A stretch of 46,799 bases of DNA from Teichococcus wenyumeiae (GCF_003696345.1 NZ_RFLX01000027.1:1-46799), one strand, 5' to 3'; positions 23,797 through 32,594 are shown, counted from the stretch's first letter. Numbers and translations are program-made. Notes: a model not told the origin generated them from the letters alone.

Positions 23797-25263
23797 ATGG
23801 AAAAAGCAGCTACAACCGAAACCTACCGCGGTAATGACCGGCTGCTGTTTGGGATTATTCTAGGGGTCCTCGCATTCTGGCTATTCGCCATGACAACACT
23901 GAACATCGCGCCAACCATGGCCGCCGATCTTCAGGTTGAACAGACCTTCATGAATATCGCTGTTTCGATTACAGCTTTGTTTTCAGGCATCTTCATCGTT
24001 GTCATTGGCGGCCTGGCCGATCGAGTCGGACGCGTGAAGATCATGATGTTCGGCTTCGTCTTCTCTATCGTTGGTTCGCTTCTGATTGGGCTGGCCCCGA
24101 CGGGGGGCAGCGGCGGCTTCTTCCTGATTCTGGGCCGTATCTGCCAGGGTCTGTCAGCGGCCTTCATCATGCCATCCTCACTGGCTCTAGTGAAAGCCTA
24201 TTGGGACGGCGCTGGCCGGCAACGGGCGGTTTCGCTGTGGTCGATGGGCTCATGGGGCGGCTCTGGTTTCGCAGCGCTGTTCGGTGGGTTGATGGCCCAG
24301 AACGTCGGCTGGCGCGCGATCTTCATTATTGCTGCGGTGGTATCACTCGTAGGCATGCTGCTGGTGCGCGGCACGCCCGAAAGCAAGGCTCCACCGAGAG
24401 CGGACTACAAGTTCGATCTTGCAGGCGTGCTAACGTTCATGATCACCATGGTCGCATTGCAGATCTTCGCGACACAGGGCGCCAAAATGGGATGGACGAG
24501 CCTGCCCTCGCTGACGCTTCTGGTGGTGGCCATAGTTTTCGGCATCATCTTCTACCGGTTGGAAAGCAACAACCCGAACGCCTTCGTGCAGTTCAGGCTG
24601 TTCAGGAACCTAACCTTCACCGGGGCAACCATCTCGAACCTTCTGCTGAACGGCACGGCGGGAATCATCATGGTCGCCATGCTGGTGCTGCAACAGGGTG
24701 GCAATATGACGGCGCAGAGGGCCGGTCTTCTGACCATCGGCTATGCCGTCACCATCCTTGTTTTCATCCGGGTGGGTGAGAAACTGCTCCAACGCCATGG
24801 TCCGCGCAAGCCGATGCTGTGGGGTTGCCTCATCGTCGGGCTCTCGATCCTGCTGCTGATGCCCACCAACCTCTTGTTGGGCACCTACACGGTGCTGACC
24901 GTGATCGCCTTCTCGCTTTTTGGGCTGGGGCTGGCCTTCTATGCCACGCCGTCGACCGATGCGGCACTGTCGAACCTGCCTGAAGATCAGGCCGGCGCGG
25001 GCGCTGGCATCTACAAGATGGCCTCGTCCCTGGGCGGGTCTTTTGGAATCGCGATCTCGGCCACGATCTATACGGCAATAGCGGGCAACCGCGGGAGCGT
25101 GGAATGGATCGAGGGTGTGATCACCTTCATCGGAAATCAGGAAAACCTTGCCTCGCGTCAGGCAGCGTTCTTCGCCTTCCTCGCCAATCTGGTGATGGTG
25201 GCGGTCGCCATCCTGTCCATCGTCGTCACAGTACCCAAGGGCAAGCAGACCAGCGATCGGTAG
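23797..25263 (+). CDS. MFS transporter, DHA2-like multidrug exporter
   Basis: 488 residues from ATG 23797, preceded by GAGAGG; a TTG seven codons upstream lacks a ribosome site. It has about 14 hydrophobic segments, as in the DHA2 (drug:H+ antiporter-2) branch. Motif A-like GGLADRVGRVKIMMFGFVFS lies after the second segment, and LGRICQGLSAAFIMPSSLAL matches motif B/C with its basic residue. GGSFGIAISATIYTAI lies near the end. It probably exports a drug or the product of the next gene. The M20 amidohydrolase starts 65 bp later on the same strand, so the two are likely one operon. GC is lower than in flanking genes, suggesting recent transfer. Confidence 0.9.
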   Translation: MEKAATTETYRGNDRLLFGIILGVLAFWLFAMTTLNIAPTMAADLQVEQTFMNIAVSITALFSGIFIVVIGGLADRVGRVKIMMFGFVFSIVGSLLIGLAPTGGSGGFFLILGRICQGLSAAFIMPSSLALVKAYWDGAGRQRAVSLWSMGSWGGSGFAALFGGLMAQNVGWRAIFIIAAVVSLVGMLLVRGTPESKAPPRADYKFDLAGVLTFMITMVALQIFATQGAKMGWTSLPSLTLLVVAIVFGIIFYRLESNNPNAFVQFRLFRNLTFTGATISNLLLNGTAGIIMVAMLVLQQGGNMTAQRAGLLTIGYAVTILVFIRVGEKLLQRHGPRKPMLWGCLIVGLSILLLMPTNLLLGTYTVLTVIAFSLFGLGLAFYATPSTDAALSNLPEDQAGAGAGIYKMASSLGGSFGIAISATIYTAIAGNRGSVEWIEGVITFIGNQENLASRQAAFFAFLANLVMVAVAILSIVVTVPKGKQTSDR

Positions 25264-25328
25264 CATTGGCGGCGACCGCCCCTGCCGTAGGACGGGGCGG
25301 CATAGATTTATTCCCCAGGAGGACTGAC

Positions 25329-26483
25329 ATGAACGCCATCGTGAAGCATATGGACAGCATCGCGATGAAGGGGTGGTTCGAGCACATGCATCGCCATCCC
25401 GAACTGTCCATGCACGAGAAGCACACTGCCGAATACATTGCCGAGCAACTTCGAGCCATCGGCGGGTATGAAATCGCGACCGGAATCGGCAAGCATGGGA
25501 TCGTTGCCACGCTCAAGGTGGGTGACGGGGACAAGGTGATCGGTCTGCGCGCCGACTTCGACGCACTGCCGATCCAGGAAGAAAACAATCTGCCCTACAA
25601 ATCCACGGTCCAGGGGGTTGCGCATCTATGCGGGCATGATGGCCATACCGCTATGCTGCTTGGCGCGGCAAAGCATCTGGCCGAGACCCGAAATTTCAAT
25701 GGTACTGTCCGACTGATCTTCCAGCCCGCTGAGGAGACCATGGAAGGCGGTCCGGCTATGATCAACGATGGTCTGTTCGAGCGCTTCCCCGTCGATGCCG
25801 TCTTTGGCATGCACAACATCCCTGGCCTCGAAAAGGGGAAGTTCTATTTCCACGCCGGCGAGATGATGTCGGCGGTCGATAACTGGGAAGTCGAGATCAT
25901 TGGCAAAGGTGGCCATGGCGGCATTCCTGAACTTACCATTGACCCGGTGGTGGCAGGCTCGTCGATCGTCATGGCGATCCAGTCGATCGTATCCCGTAAT
26001 GTCGCGCCATCCCATCGCGCGGTGGTGACCATCGGCGCCTTCCTTGCTGGCAACGCGGGAAATGTGGTGGCCGGCAGTGCGATTCTACGCTTTTCCATTC
26101 GCTCTACCACGCCTGAGGACCGCGAGATGATCCTAACCAATATCCGCCGCATCGTCAGCCACCAGGCGGAGTCTTTTGGTTGCACATCAGAGATTCGCGA
26201 GGGCATTCCCGGTGCGGTGCTGATCAATGACGCGGAAGAAACCGACAAGGCCGCGAGGATCGCGCAAGCGGCTTTCGGTGAGGATCAGGTTGTCAATCCC
26301 GGCCCGTCCTTTCTGGCGTCTGAGGATTTCGCCTTCATGCTACAGAAGAAGAAGGGCACTTACTGCTTCCTTGGTAACGGCCCGGGCAAGATGGTGCACC
26401 ATCCCGAGTATGTCCTCGATGAGGAGATCATGCCCATCGGAGCGGCCTATTGGGTGGCGCTAACGGAAGGTTATCTGCGCTGA
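25329..26483 (+). CDS. M20-family amidohydrolase (hippurate hydrolase-like)
   Basis: 384 residues from ATG 25329 behind a strong AGGAGGA site. M20D features: WFEHMHRHPELSMHEKHTAE, VIGLRADFDALPIQEENN, HLCGHDGHTAMLLGAAKHL with metal-binding Cys and His, FQPAEETMEGG with the catalytic and metal Glu pair, FGMHNIPGLEKG, GKGGHGGIPE in the dimerisation domain, and the C-terminal HHPEYVLDEEIMPIGA with the last His. Such enzymes remove acyl groups from N-acyl amino acids or similar amides using two metal ions. The substrate is unknown. It pairs with the upstream exporter. Cytoplasmic. Confidence 0.92.
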   Translation: MNAIVKHMDSIAMKGWFEHMHRHPELSMHEKHTAEYIAEQLRAIGGYEIATGIGKHGIVATLKVGDGDKVIGLRADFDALPIQEENNLPYKSTVQGVAHLCGHDGHTAMLLGAAKHLAETRNFNGTVRLIFQPAEETMEGGPAMINDGLFERFPVDAVFGMHNIPGLEKGKFYFHAGEMMSAVDNWEVEIIGKGGHGGIPELTIDPVVAGSSIVMAIQSIVSRNVAPSHRAVVTIGAFLAGNAGNVVAGSAILRFSIRSTTPEDREMILTNIRRIVSHQAESFGCTSEIREGIPGAVLINDAEETDKAARIAQAAFGEDQVVNPGPSFLASEDFAFMLQKKKGTYCFLGNGPGKMVHHPEYVLDEEIMPIGAAYWVALTEGYLR

Positions 26484-26593
26484 CCTTCGCACCGTGTAAC
26501 CAGGGCCAGGTGAACAAGCCACGTGGCTGGTATCGTCAGTTTGGCGGCCCGCCCGCTTGCCCCGAGCGGTCCATGCCCGGGTAGAGCCAACCG

Positions 26594-27120
26594 TCAGTTG
26601 TCCAGGTACCAGACATACGAGATGTCGCTGCCGCACTTCCGGTGCTGCCCTTTGGTCGCGAAGTCCTGCTCCATCAGATTCTGGCCAACCAGATTGTTGT
26701 GCTGGCTGTCCGTAGTTCGCTTAAACCGCTGCCTCTGCTGGGCCACCCGATGTCCTCTGATTGAGAAGCCCCAGGCCTTCAGATCCGCAAGGACGCGGGG
26801 ACTACCGTAGGTCTTGTTGGAATAGGCGAAGTGACCGTGAATATGAGCCATGAAGATCAGGTCCCGCCGTTGGCGTCGGCTGGCTCTTCTGACCCTCGAA
26901 GCATCGTGCCTGCTGACGTTCACACCGAGCATGCTGCACAGACGCGACACGGGTGTCGCTGCTTTTCCGCATTAATGAGCCGAAACCTCGTAGGCTTGTC
27001 TCCTGAGCGAAGAGGGCTGCCGCTTCTTTTGGCAGATCCTGCTCCTGACACAGAATCTCGTTCTCCCGCGGAACTGGGTAAGTTCCTGATCCGCATTCGC
27101 ATGCGGTCTGGACAGCAGGT
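26594..27120 (-). pseudogene. IS3-family orfA/orfB remnant
   Basis: A frame near 27100 gives PRENEILCQEQDLPKEAAAL FAQ, the leucine-zipper end of OrfA. OrfB pieces follow: VRRASRRQRRDLIFMAHIHG, YGSPRVLADLKAWGFSIRGH, FKRTTDSQHNNLVGQNLMEQ DF and SDISYVW, ending at 26594 just inside the DDE domain. There are several frame changes and no catalytic core. Confidence 0.75.
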
Positions 27121-27325
27121 GCGTCTCCTGTCCACATTGGCATCATGCATCTGCCGAAGTTGCGCACGGCCGACAGCGAGCGCCGCAAGCGCAATCTTTA
27201 TGTCACCATTGACCGCCGCTCCCAGTCCGTCCACTTGGCCGCCAAGGACAATGAGGCAGAACAGCACGCGATCGCCTTGCTGCGCGGTTTCGCTAAGGCG
27301 TTCCCCTTCCTGAGCAACAACGTTA

Positions 27326-28228
27326 GAGCCTATCCCGGTAGGGCATGACGCCATGTGATGATGCCGCAGGCAAGGTGAAGCAGGGCGAGGTCGTTGGCAG
27401 GCTTCCTGGTCCATCGGATCAGGATGGAGCGGAAGCGGTTCAGCCAGGAGTGCGTGCGTTCAACAACCCAGCGCCTTGCCTTGGCTCTGGCGTGCCGCCT
27501 GGCCCTGACCTCCTCGCCACGTGTGCGCAGGTGCAGGGTGAAGCCGAACTCGGCTGCCAGTGCGCGCGGCTCGTCATAGTCGAAGCCTTTGTGGAGGCAG
27601 AGGTGCTGGGGTTGGCGGCGCGTCGGCTTGGGCCGCTTAACAGGGATGGCCTGCAGGGTCTGGCGCATCAGCTTGTGGTCGTTGCGGTTCGCCCCCTCGA
27701 CCACTGCACCCAGAGGGACGCCGCGTCCGTCGGTCAGCACCGAGCGCTTGACCCCGCGCTTGCCGCGGTCCGTTGGATTGGGCCCGGTTTTTCCCCCCGC
27801 CCAGCGGCGCCTTGCCCATGGCGCCGTCGAGTGCGAGCCAACTCCAGTCGATGCCCCGCAGCCCGTCATAGGCCAGCAATCCCTTGCGCCAGAACGCCTC
27901 GAACACTCCGGCCTTTGTCCATTCCTGAAAGCGCCGGTGCGCCGAGGAGGACGAGCAGAGCTTGGTCTCCCGCAGCGCATTCCACTGACAGCCGGTGCGC
28001 AGCACACAGAAGATGGCGTCCATCGCCGCCCGGTCCGGCACACGTGGGTTGTGGCAGCCCAGCGGGTGTTTAGGCCGCGGTGGCAGCAACGGCTCCATCT
28101 CAGCCCAGAGCGCATCCGGCAGGCGCCAGCCGTCATCTCGAATGCGCCGCTTCGTCGTCCGAACAGATCTCCTCGTCATGAACGAGGATCTGGGAAGCCC
28201 TCAACCCAATGCCTAGTGGGATAAGCTC
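27326..28228 (-). mobile_element. 903-bp IS5-family (IS427-type) element
   Basis: The ends are imperfect inverted repeats, GAGCCTATCCCGGTAGG at the left and GAGCTTATCCCACTAGG at the right. TA flanks both sides (27324-27325 and 28229-28230), as expected for the TA target duplication of IS427-like elements. It sits inside an IS481-type transposase gene. It looks complete. Confidence 0.85.
27330..28179 (-). CDS. IS5/IS427-type transposase in two frames
   Basis: Frame A (28179-27637) supplies the DUF4096 N-terminus (DDGWRLPDALWAEMEPLLPP, FCVLRTGCQWNALRETKLCS) and the first Asp in LDGAMGKAP. Frame B supplies GKRGVKRSVLTDGRGVPLGA, the second Asp region, and RWVVERTHSWLNRFRSILIR with the catalytic Glu, ending at 27330. 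The frames meet at a G6A5 run (27788-27798). Removing one base there, or a +1 shift, gives one DDE protein of about 280 residues. Two-frame transposases with slippage are known in this group, so the element may be functional rather than mutated. Confidence 0.85.
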
Positions 28229-28605
28229 TAAGCTGTTTCACGCCAGCCTTTAAAGCCTGCGAGGATTTCGGGGCCGAATACCAGCACACCAAACCTCACT
28301 CGCTGCAGACAGATGGGATAGTCGAGCGGTTAGGTGGCCGGGTCGGCAGCGAGGTGCTCGGCATTACGATCTGGTCCCAGGCCTAACTGGAGCAATTGCC
28401 CCACGGCTTCAACGCCGCCTACAATCTCCGCCGCCAGTGGGTCCACGACAGCAAATCACCCGACCGGATCATCAGGGAAGGGCTCTGAGCTGGCACAGGC
28501 CCGCCCACCTCAACCCAAGACGCCCCAAGGTCGTGCTGGGCCAGACAATGTCGCCCGCGCAGGCCTCATCGTGGAGGATGCCAAGGAGTTCCGACAACCG
28601 GACAG

Positions 28606-29307
28606 CTAGGCGGGGTGGATATGCGGGTGGCTGTGCATATGCCGATGCGCGTGAATGGCGGCAGCAGAAAGGGTGCCATCGCGTATCGCCATCGCCCGTG
28701 TTGCCAATTCCGCGATGAAGCCATCGTCATGCGATACCAGCAGCATCGCGCCGGGAAAGCCGCGCAGCGCCGCGCGTAGCCGGTGGCCGTTCTCGGTGTC
28801 GACGCCATTGGTGGGTTCGTCGAGGATCAGCACCTCGGGCTTCATCGTTAGGAGGCCGGCGAGGCAGACCAGGCGCTTTTCGCCGCCCGACAGCCGGTGG
28901 CTGATGCGCGGGGCGAGCGCGCCGATGCCGAGTTGGGCCAGGACATCCGCGGCCCGGCTGAGCGCCTCTGCCTGCGTGCAGCCGAGGTTCAGCGGACCGA
29001 AGGCGACATCCTCGATCACGGTCGGGCAGAAGAGCTGGTCGTCGCTGTCCTGGAAGAGATAGCCGATGCGCGGGCGCAGGGAGCTGAAGCCGTGCTCGTC
29101 GCCGCACTCCGTCCCGAACAGCCGGACACGCCCCTCGACGCCGCGCTCCAGGCCCATGAGCGTTCGCAGCAATGTCGTCTTGCCCGCTCCGTTCGGGCCG
29201 ATGATCGCCAGTCGTTCCCCCGACGAGAGGCTGAGGCTCGCATGACTGAGCACCCTCGCGCCCTCCCGGCTCACGCTCACATCCTCAAGGGCCAGAAGCT
29301 CGCTCAT
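28606..29307 (-). CDS. nikO: Nickel ECF-type transporter ATPase NikO
   Basis: 233 residues. ABC ATPase of an energy-coupling-factor importer: Walker A IIGPNGAGKTTLL (near residue 36), Q-loop YLFQDSDDQLF, typical of CbiO/NikO, signature LSGGEKRLVCLAG, Walker B VLILDEPTNGVD, and the H-loop LLVSHDDGF. The C-terminus is His-rich (HAHRHMHSHPHIHPA), unusual for the ATPase and possibly metal-binding. Its start overlaps the nikQ stop (ATGA). It powers nickel uptake for the urease encoded upstream. Last gene of nikKMLQO. Confidence 0.93.
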   Translation of the reverse strand: MSELLALEDVSVSREGARVLSHASLSLSSGERLAIIGPNGAGKTTLLRTLMGLERGVEGRVRLFGTECGDEHGFSSLRPRIGYLFQDSDDQLFCPTVIEDVAFGPLNLGCTQAEALSRAADVLAQLGIGALAPRISHRLSGGEKRLVCLAGLLTMKPEVLILDEPTNGVDTENGHRLRAALRGFPGAMLLVSHDDGFIAELATRAMAIRDGTLSAAAIHAHRHMHSHPHIHPA

Positions 29308-30017
29308 AGCCGGTCCGTCAGGATGACGGCGAAGCCGAAGGCGAGAATGAGGGCGAAGCCCATCCAGTCCCGGGGAGCCGGAGGAGGCTGCGCGACACGG
29401 GGGAAGCGCCCGTCATAGCCACGGCACAACATCGCCTCCTCGACCCTCTGCGCGCGGGCGAGAGCACGGACCAGCAGCATGCCGAGCAGGTTGCCGTAGC
29501 TGCGCCAGGTATGCCGGTTCCCGCGCGGACGGAAGCCGCGCATCCGCATCGCGTCATGCAGACGCTGCGCCTCGCCACGAATCAGCTCCAGATAGCGGGC
29601 CGTTAGCATGAAAAGCCGCACGGCCGGCTCCGGCACATGGAGGCCGCGCAGGGCGACCGCCAGCCGGACCGGCTCATCCTCGCGCAGCATCGTCACGATG
29701 ACCAGCATGGAGGCCGAGACCTTGCAGACGATGAGCGCTGCTCGTGACACGCCTTCAAAGCTCGCGACGACGGGGCCGAGGCTGAAGAGCGGCTGCCCCG
29801 CGACGCTAAAGGGAAGCGTCACGAAGAGCAGCAGCAGGAATCCCTCCAGATGCAGCAGCCGGCGCCAGGAAGGCTGGCCGGACCGGTGCAGCCAGGCGAG
29901 GAGCATGACGGCCGCGAGCGCACCGGCCGCGACGGGCAGCGACCTCAGCTGCGAGAGGCAGCCGACCACTGCGAAGGCTGCGACGATCCTCAGGCGAAGA
30001 TCCCGTGGCAATGTCAT
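29304..30017 (-). CDS. nikQ: Nickel ECF-type transporter membrane protein NikQ
   Basis: 237 residues with five or so hydrophobic segments, of the CbiQ/EcfT family. The cytoplasmic coupling motif RLHDAMRMRGFR and a later EEAMLCRGYDGRFP match the two Ala-Arg-Gly helices that engage the ATPases. It transmits ATP-driven motion to NikM. Its start overlaps nikL by 4 bp and its end overlaps nikO, so these genes are translationally coupled. Confidence 0.92.
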   Translation of the reverse strand: MTLPRDLRLRIVAAFAVVGCLSQLRSLPVAAGALAAVMLLAWLHRSGQPSWRRLLHLEGFLLLLFVTLPFSVAGQPLFSLGPVVASFEGVSRAALIVCKVSASMLVIVTMLREDEPVRLAVALRGLHVPEPAVRLFMLTARYLELIRGEAQRLHDAMRMRGFRPRGNRHTWRSYGNLLGMLLVRALARAQRVEEAMLCRGYDGRFPRVAQPPPAPRDWMGFALILAFGFAVILTDRL

Positions 30018-30568
30018 CTGCGGCGGCCACGCGCCCAGATCGCCATGCCCGCGAGGCCGAGGATCAGGAAGAGGCCGGAGATCATGTCGGTGTAGCGCAG
30101 GCGTGCATCCAGTTGCTCGATGCGCTCCAGCAGCGGAGTAAGCTGATTCTGGACGGCCTCTTCCACCATCATGGCGACCGGCTGCTCCGCCGGGATGGCG
30201 GGCCGCCCCCCTGCGGCCGGATCGGGGGGGATGCCGCCGGCCGACGCAACTCCGTTGAACCGCGCCGCAGGCAGGGACGCCGAGGCGACATGGCCTTCGC
30301 GCGTGTCGACCGTGACGGTCACTTCCGATGCCGGCGGGGGTGCCCGGAAGTCGAAGCGCCCCTCGGCATCCGTCTCCCCGCTGGCGATCTCGCCCCCCGC
30401 GTCACCACGCGCCATCCAAGGCGTAGCCGCGGCGCGGCCGCCGCCGATAAAGAAGGCATAGCCCTTCACCACACCGCCCTCGACCGTCGCGAAGACCTTG
30501 AGCTTGTGCGCCTGGGCCGGCCCGATGCACGCGGCGAAGGCCAGGGCATGGAAGACGAGGCGCTTCAC
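30014..30568 (-). CDS. nikL: Nickel transporter accessory protein NikL
   Basis: 184 residues from GTG 30568, which overlaps the nikM stop (GTGA); an ATG 49 codons upstream would lie within nikM. There is a signal-like N-terminus (LVFHALAFAACIGPAQA|H), then a periplasmic beta-sandwich of carboxypeptidase-regulatory type (HKLKVFATVEGGVVKGYAFF, SGETDAEGRFDF), a Pro/Gly linker, a short amphipathic helix (VQNQLTPLLERIEQLDARLR) and one C-terminal membrane helix ending WARGRRR. NikL is the small extra subunit of NikMLQO systems. The mature protein would begin with His, a possible metal ligand. Confidence 0.85.
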   Translation of the reverse strand: MKRLVFHALAFAACIGPAQAHKLKVFATVEGGVVKGYAFFIGGGRAAATPWMARGDAGGEIASGETDAEGRFDFRAPPPASEVTVTVDTREGHVASASLPAARFNGVASAGGIPPDPAAGGRPAIPAEQPVAMMVEEAVQNQLTPLLERIEQLDARLRYTDMISGLFLILGLAGMAIWARGRRR

Positions 30569-31179
30569 GGGGCGACCGGCCTCATGACATCCGGCTGCAC
30601 GCGAGCCAGGAAGGCGACGGCCGCCGCCGTGACGAAAGCCTCGCCGATGGCGAGCGGCAGGTAGGTGACGGCCATAACGCTCGCGACCGGCGTGTAGTCG
30701 CCCGATGACAGCCACAGCGCCAGCGCGACCAGGACCCCTGTCCCGATCACTGGCAGCAAGCCCGCCAACGCGCCGGCCAGCAGTCGCAGCCCAGGGCTTC
30801 CGGTCGAGCGGATCGAGGGCCCCAGAGCCATGCCAGCCAGCAGGCCAGGAAGCGCGATGTTCACGGTATTCACGCCCAGCGTCGTCAGCCCGCCGAACCC
30901 GAAGAGCAGCGCCTGGAGCAGCAGCGCGACCAGCACGGCGGGAAAGATGGCCGTGCCCAGCATGATTCCCATCAGGCCCGACAACAGCAGGTGCACGCTG
31001 GACGGGCCGACCGGGACAGCGATCAGTGACCCGGCGAACAGAGCCGCCGCCAGAATTGCCGTGCGCGGGATCAACCGGTCATCGAGCCGCTTCAGCCCGA
31101 GCGCCACCCCGGCGGCCGCGACAACCCCGCCGCCGATCAGGACCGGCGCGGAAAGGATGCCGTCCGGGATATGCGCCAT
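30565..31179 (-). CDS. nikM: Nickel-binding membrane subunit NikM
   Basis: 204 residues, six or seven hydrophobic segments, CbiM/NikM family. In the family the N-terminal amine and the His at position 2 bind the metal deep in the protein. Here the gene begins MAHIPDG; removing Met, as usual before Ala, would put His back at position 2. VGPSSVHLLLSGLMG supplies the second conserved His. It selects Ni (or Co). The urease neighbours favour nickel. It is preceded by nikK with a 6-bp gap. Confidence 0.93.
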   Translation of the reverse strand: MAHIPDGILSAPVLIGGGVVAAAGVALGLKRLDDRLIPRTAILAAALFAGSLIAVPVGPSSVHLLLSGLMGIMLGTAIFPAVLVALLLQALLFGFGGLTTLGVNTVNIALPGLLAGMALGPSIRSTGSPGLRLLAGALAGLLPVIGTGVLVALALWLSSGDYTPVASVMAVTYLPLAIGEAFVTAAAVAFLARVQPDVMRPVAP

Positions 31180-31185
31180 CGGACA

Positions 31186-31968
31186 CTACTTCCCGCCCAT
31201 GTCGGTAGCCTTTACCCAGATCAGCGCGCCATTCTCGACCGGCACCTGCCTGCCCTCGGGCGAGGTCATTGGCTCGTCACCCTCCAGCAGGGCCGCGAAG
31301 CCCCACCATCCCGCGCGTGGGATGGCATAGGTGAAGGTGCCGTTCGCATCGGCCTTCACGACCTGGGTGACGAAGGCATCATTCGGCGTTTTCACTGTGC
31401 CGTCATTGATGAACTCGACCTCGACCTCGGCCGAAGGAACAGGCTGGCCGGCTTTCAGCACGACGCCCGAGAACAGATTTCCTGTCCACAGACCGGTCGG
31501 CCGCGTCAGTGGACGGATCTCCACCGGCAGCCCGACCAGCGTGTCCCAGCCTTCGCCGGAAGCGTAGCTGTCGACGATTACCTTGGCATAATGGATGATG
31601 TACTTTCCTTCCGCCGCTTCCCAGTAGGGCCTGGGTGCCACGTAGAAGATCGCGGCCCCCGGTTCGGGCAGATCATGGGTGAAGCTCCAGGCGCTCTTGC
31701 CGCCGGACGCCTTCATGACGAGACGGTCTGTCATGTCGGTCTTCCTGCCGGCGAGCAGGACGCCCGCCTGGGCGGGCCTGGCCATTTCCAGCACGGGGCC
31801 GCCTTCGACCGGATGGGTGAACACCATGTCCACGGTCACGGTGCCACCCTCGGGAAGAACGTCCGAGGAGGGTATGATCTCCTGGAAATGTGCCTGCAAA
31901 GGTGAGGCCGAAATCGGCGATGCCAGGAGCCCAAGCACGAGAGGAGCCGCGCGAAGTTCCAAGGTCAT
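31186..31968 (-). CDS. nikK: Periplasmic nickel-binding component NikK (DUF4198)
   Basis: 260 residues. A signal peptide ends SASPLQA, leaving HFQEIIPSSD as the mature N-terminus with His first. The DUF4198 body has GGTVTVDMVFTHPVEGGPVL, WSFTHDLPEPGAAIFYVAPR PYWE and a second Ig-like part (GQPVPSAEVEVEFINDG, GWWGFAALLEGD). NikK is the periplasmic component of NikKMLQO-type importers, probably delivering nickel to NikM. First gene of the nik unit, divergent from nikR. Start ATG 31968. Confidence 0.88.
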   Translation of the reverse strand: MTLELRAAPLVLGLLASPISASPLQAHFQEIIPSSDVLPEGGTVTVDMVFTHPVEGGPVLEMARPAQAGVLLAGRKTDMTDRLVMKASGGKSAWSFTHDLPEPGAAIFYVAPRPYWEAAEGKYIIHYAKVIVDSYASGEGWDTLVGLPVEIRPLTRPTGLWTGNLFSGVVLKAGQPVPSAEVEVEFINDGTVKTPNDAFVTQVVKADANGTFTYAIPRAGWWGFAALLEGDEPMTSPEGRQVPVENGALIWVKATDMGGK

Positions 31969-32111
31969 ACCAGTACCTGTTAAGAATTAGGTCAGGAAAA
32001 ATCTTACTCTCCGCCGCCGAAATCCCACAAGCTGAAATGGATGCTCATCGACGCCTTGTTTCCCGCGCCGGTATGATGGTCTGGTTTCAGGCGTTCCAGC
32101 GGAGGACCGGT
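31969..32111. promoter_or_regulatory. Divergent nikK/nikR control region
   Basis: A 143-bp gap between divergent genes. GTATGA occurs at 32071-32076 and TCATAC at 31965-31970, the latter overlapping the nikK start. They are 100 bp apart and face outward, so they are not the canonical GTATGA-N16-TCATAC operator. The ribosome site GGAGG at 32101 fixes the nikR start. Confidence 0.4.
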
Positions 32112-32585
32112 ATGCAGCGGATAACGATATCCATGGACGACGACCTGGCCGGGGAGCTGGACACGCATATGCGGTTATCCGGCACTTCCAGCCGCTCCGA
32201 GGCGGTCCGCGATCTGGTCCGGCGTGGCCTGACCTCCCGCGCGGCGGGCCCGGCCAAGGCTCACTGTTTCGGTGTCGTGAGCTGTGCCATCGATCAGTCG
32301 GTTCGCGGCCTCGCCGCGCGTGTGCCGCAGGGGCGGCTGGAGCGCCACGACCAGACGGTTTCGGCACTCTCTGTTCCGCTGGACCATACGACATCGATCG
32401 ATGTCGCCGTTATGCGCGGCCATGTCGCCGACATCTCATCCTATGCCGAGGCGCTCTTCCTGGAACGCGGTGTCATGCATGGCGCCCTGAGCCTCATTCC
32501 GGTGGCGGAGAGCGCCGTGCATCACCGCCACGGGCCAGGGGCAGCACATGAACACACGCATCCGCGGATCAAGAGCGGGTTCTAG
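32112..32585 (+). CDS. nikR: NikR-like ribbon-helix-helix regulator without the nickel site
   Basis: 157 residues, against 133 in E. coli NikR. Residues 1-50 are the ribbon-helix-helix domain (MQRITISMDDDLAGELDTHM). Residues 52-135 form the ACT-like domain and align with E. coli NikR without gaps. The four high-affinity nickel ligands are replaced: His76 is Leu, His87 is Ser, His89 is Pro and Cys95 is Ser, in RLERHDQTVSALSVPLDHTT SIDV. His79 and His92 remain. A C-terminal extension adds many His (HHRHGPGAAHEHTHP). It sits between the nik and ure genes, so it likely regulates them, but how it senses metal must differ. Start ATG 32112 behind GGAGG. Confidence 0.88.
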   Translation: MQRITISMDDDLAGELDTHMRLSGTSSRSEAVRDLVRRGLTSRAAGPAKAHCFGVVSCAIDQSVRGLAARVPQGRLERHDQTVSALSVPLDHTTSIDVAVMRGHVADISSYAEALFLERGVMHGALSLIPVAESAVHHRHGPGAAHEHTHPRIKSGF

Positions 32586-32594
32586 CGGAAGTGC

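Larger units (their letters stand above)
27132..28487 (+). pseudogene. IS481-type transposase remnant split by an IS5 element
   Basis: The left part (27132-27325) reads VHIGIMHLPKLRTADSERRK, RNLYVTIDRRSQSVHLAAKD and LLRGFAKAFPFL. The right part (28229-28487) reads SCFTPAFKACEDFGAEYQHT, KPHSLQTDGIVERLGGRVGS, EVLGITIWSQA, stop, LEQLPHGFNAAYNLRRQWVH. Together they give the rve core of an IS481-type transposase, with the Glu in DGIVERL. The N-terminal part is missing, and a stop and frame change are present. Confidence 0.8.

Noticed and set aside
30569-30715. ATG start for NikL 49 codons upstream
   Set aside because: It lies within nikM and would hide the signal peptide; GTG 30568 overlaps the nikM stop as neighbours in this operon do.
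31965-32076. Canonical NikR operator
   Set aside because: GTATGA and TCATAC halves occur but face outward and are 100 bp apart, and one is part of the nikK start.
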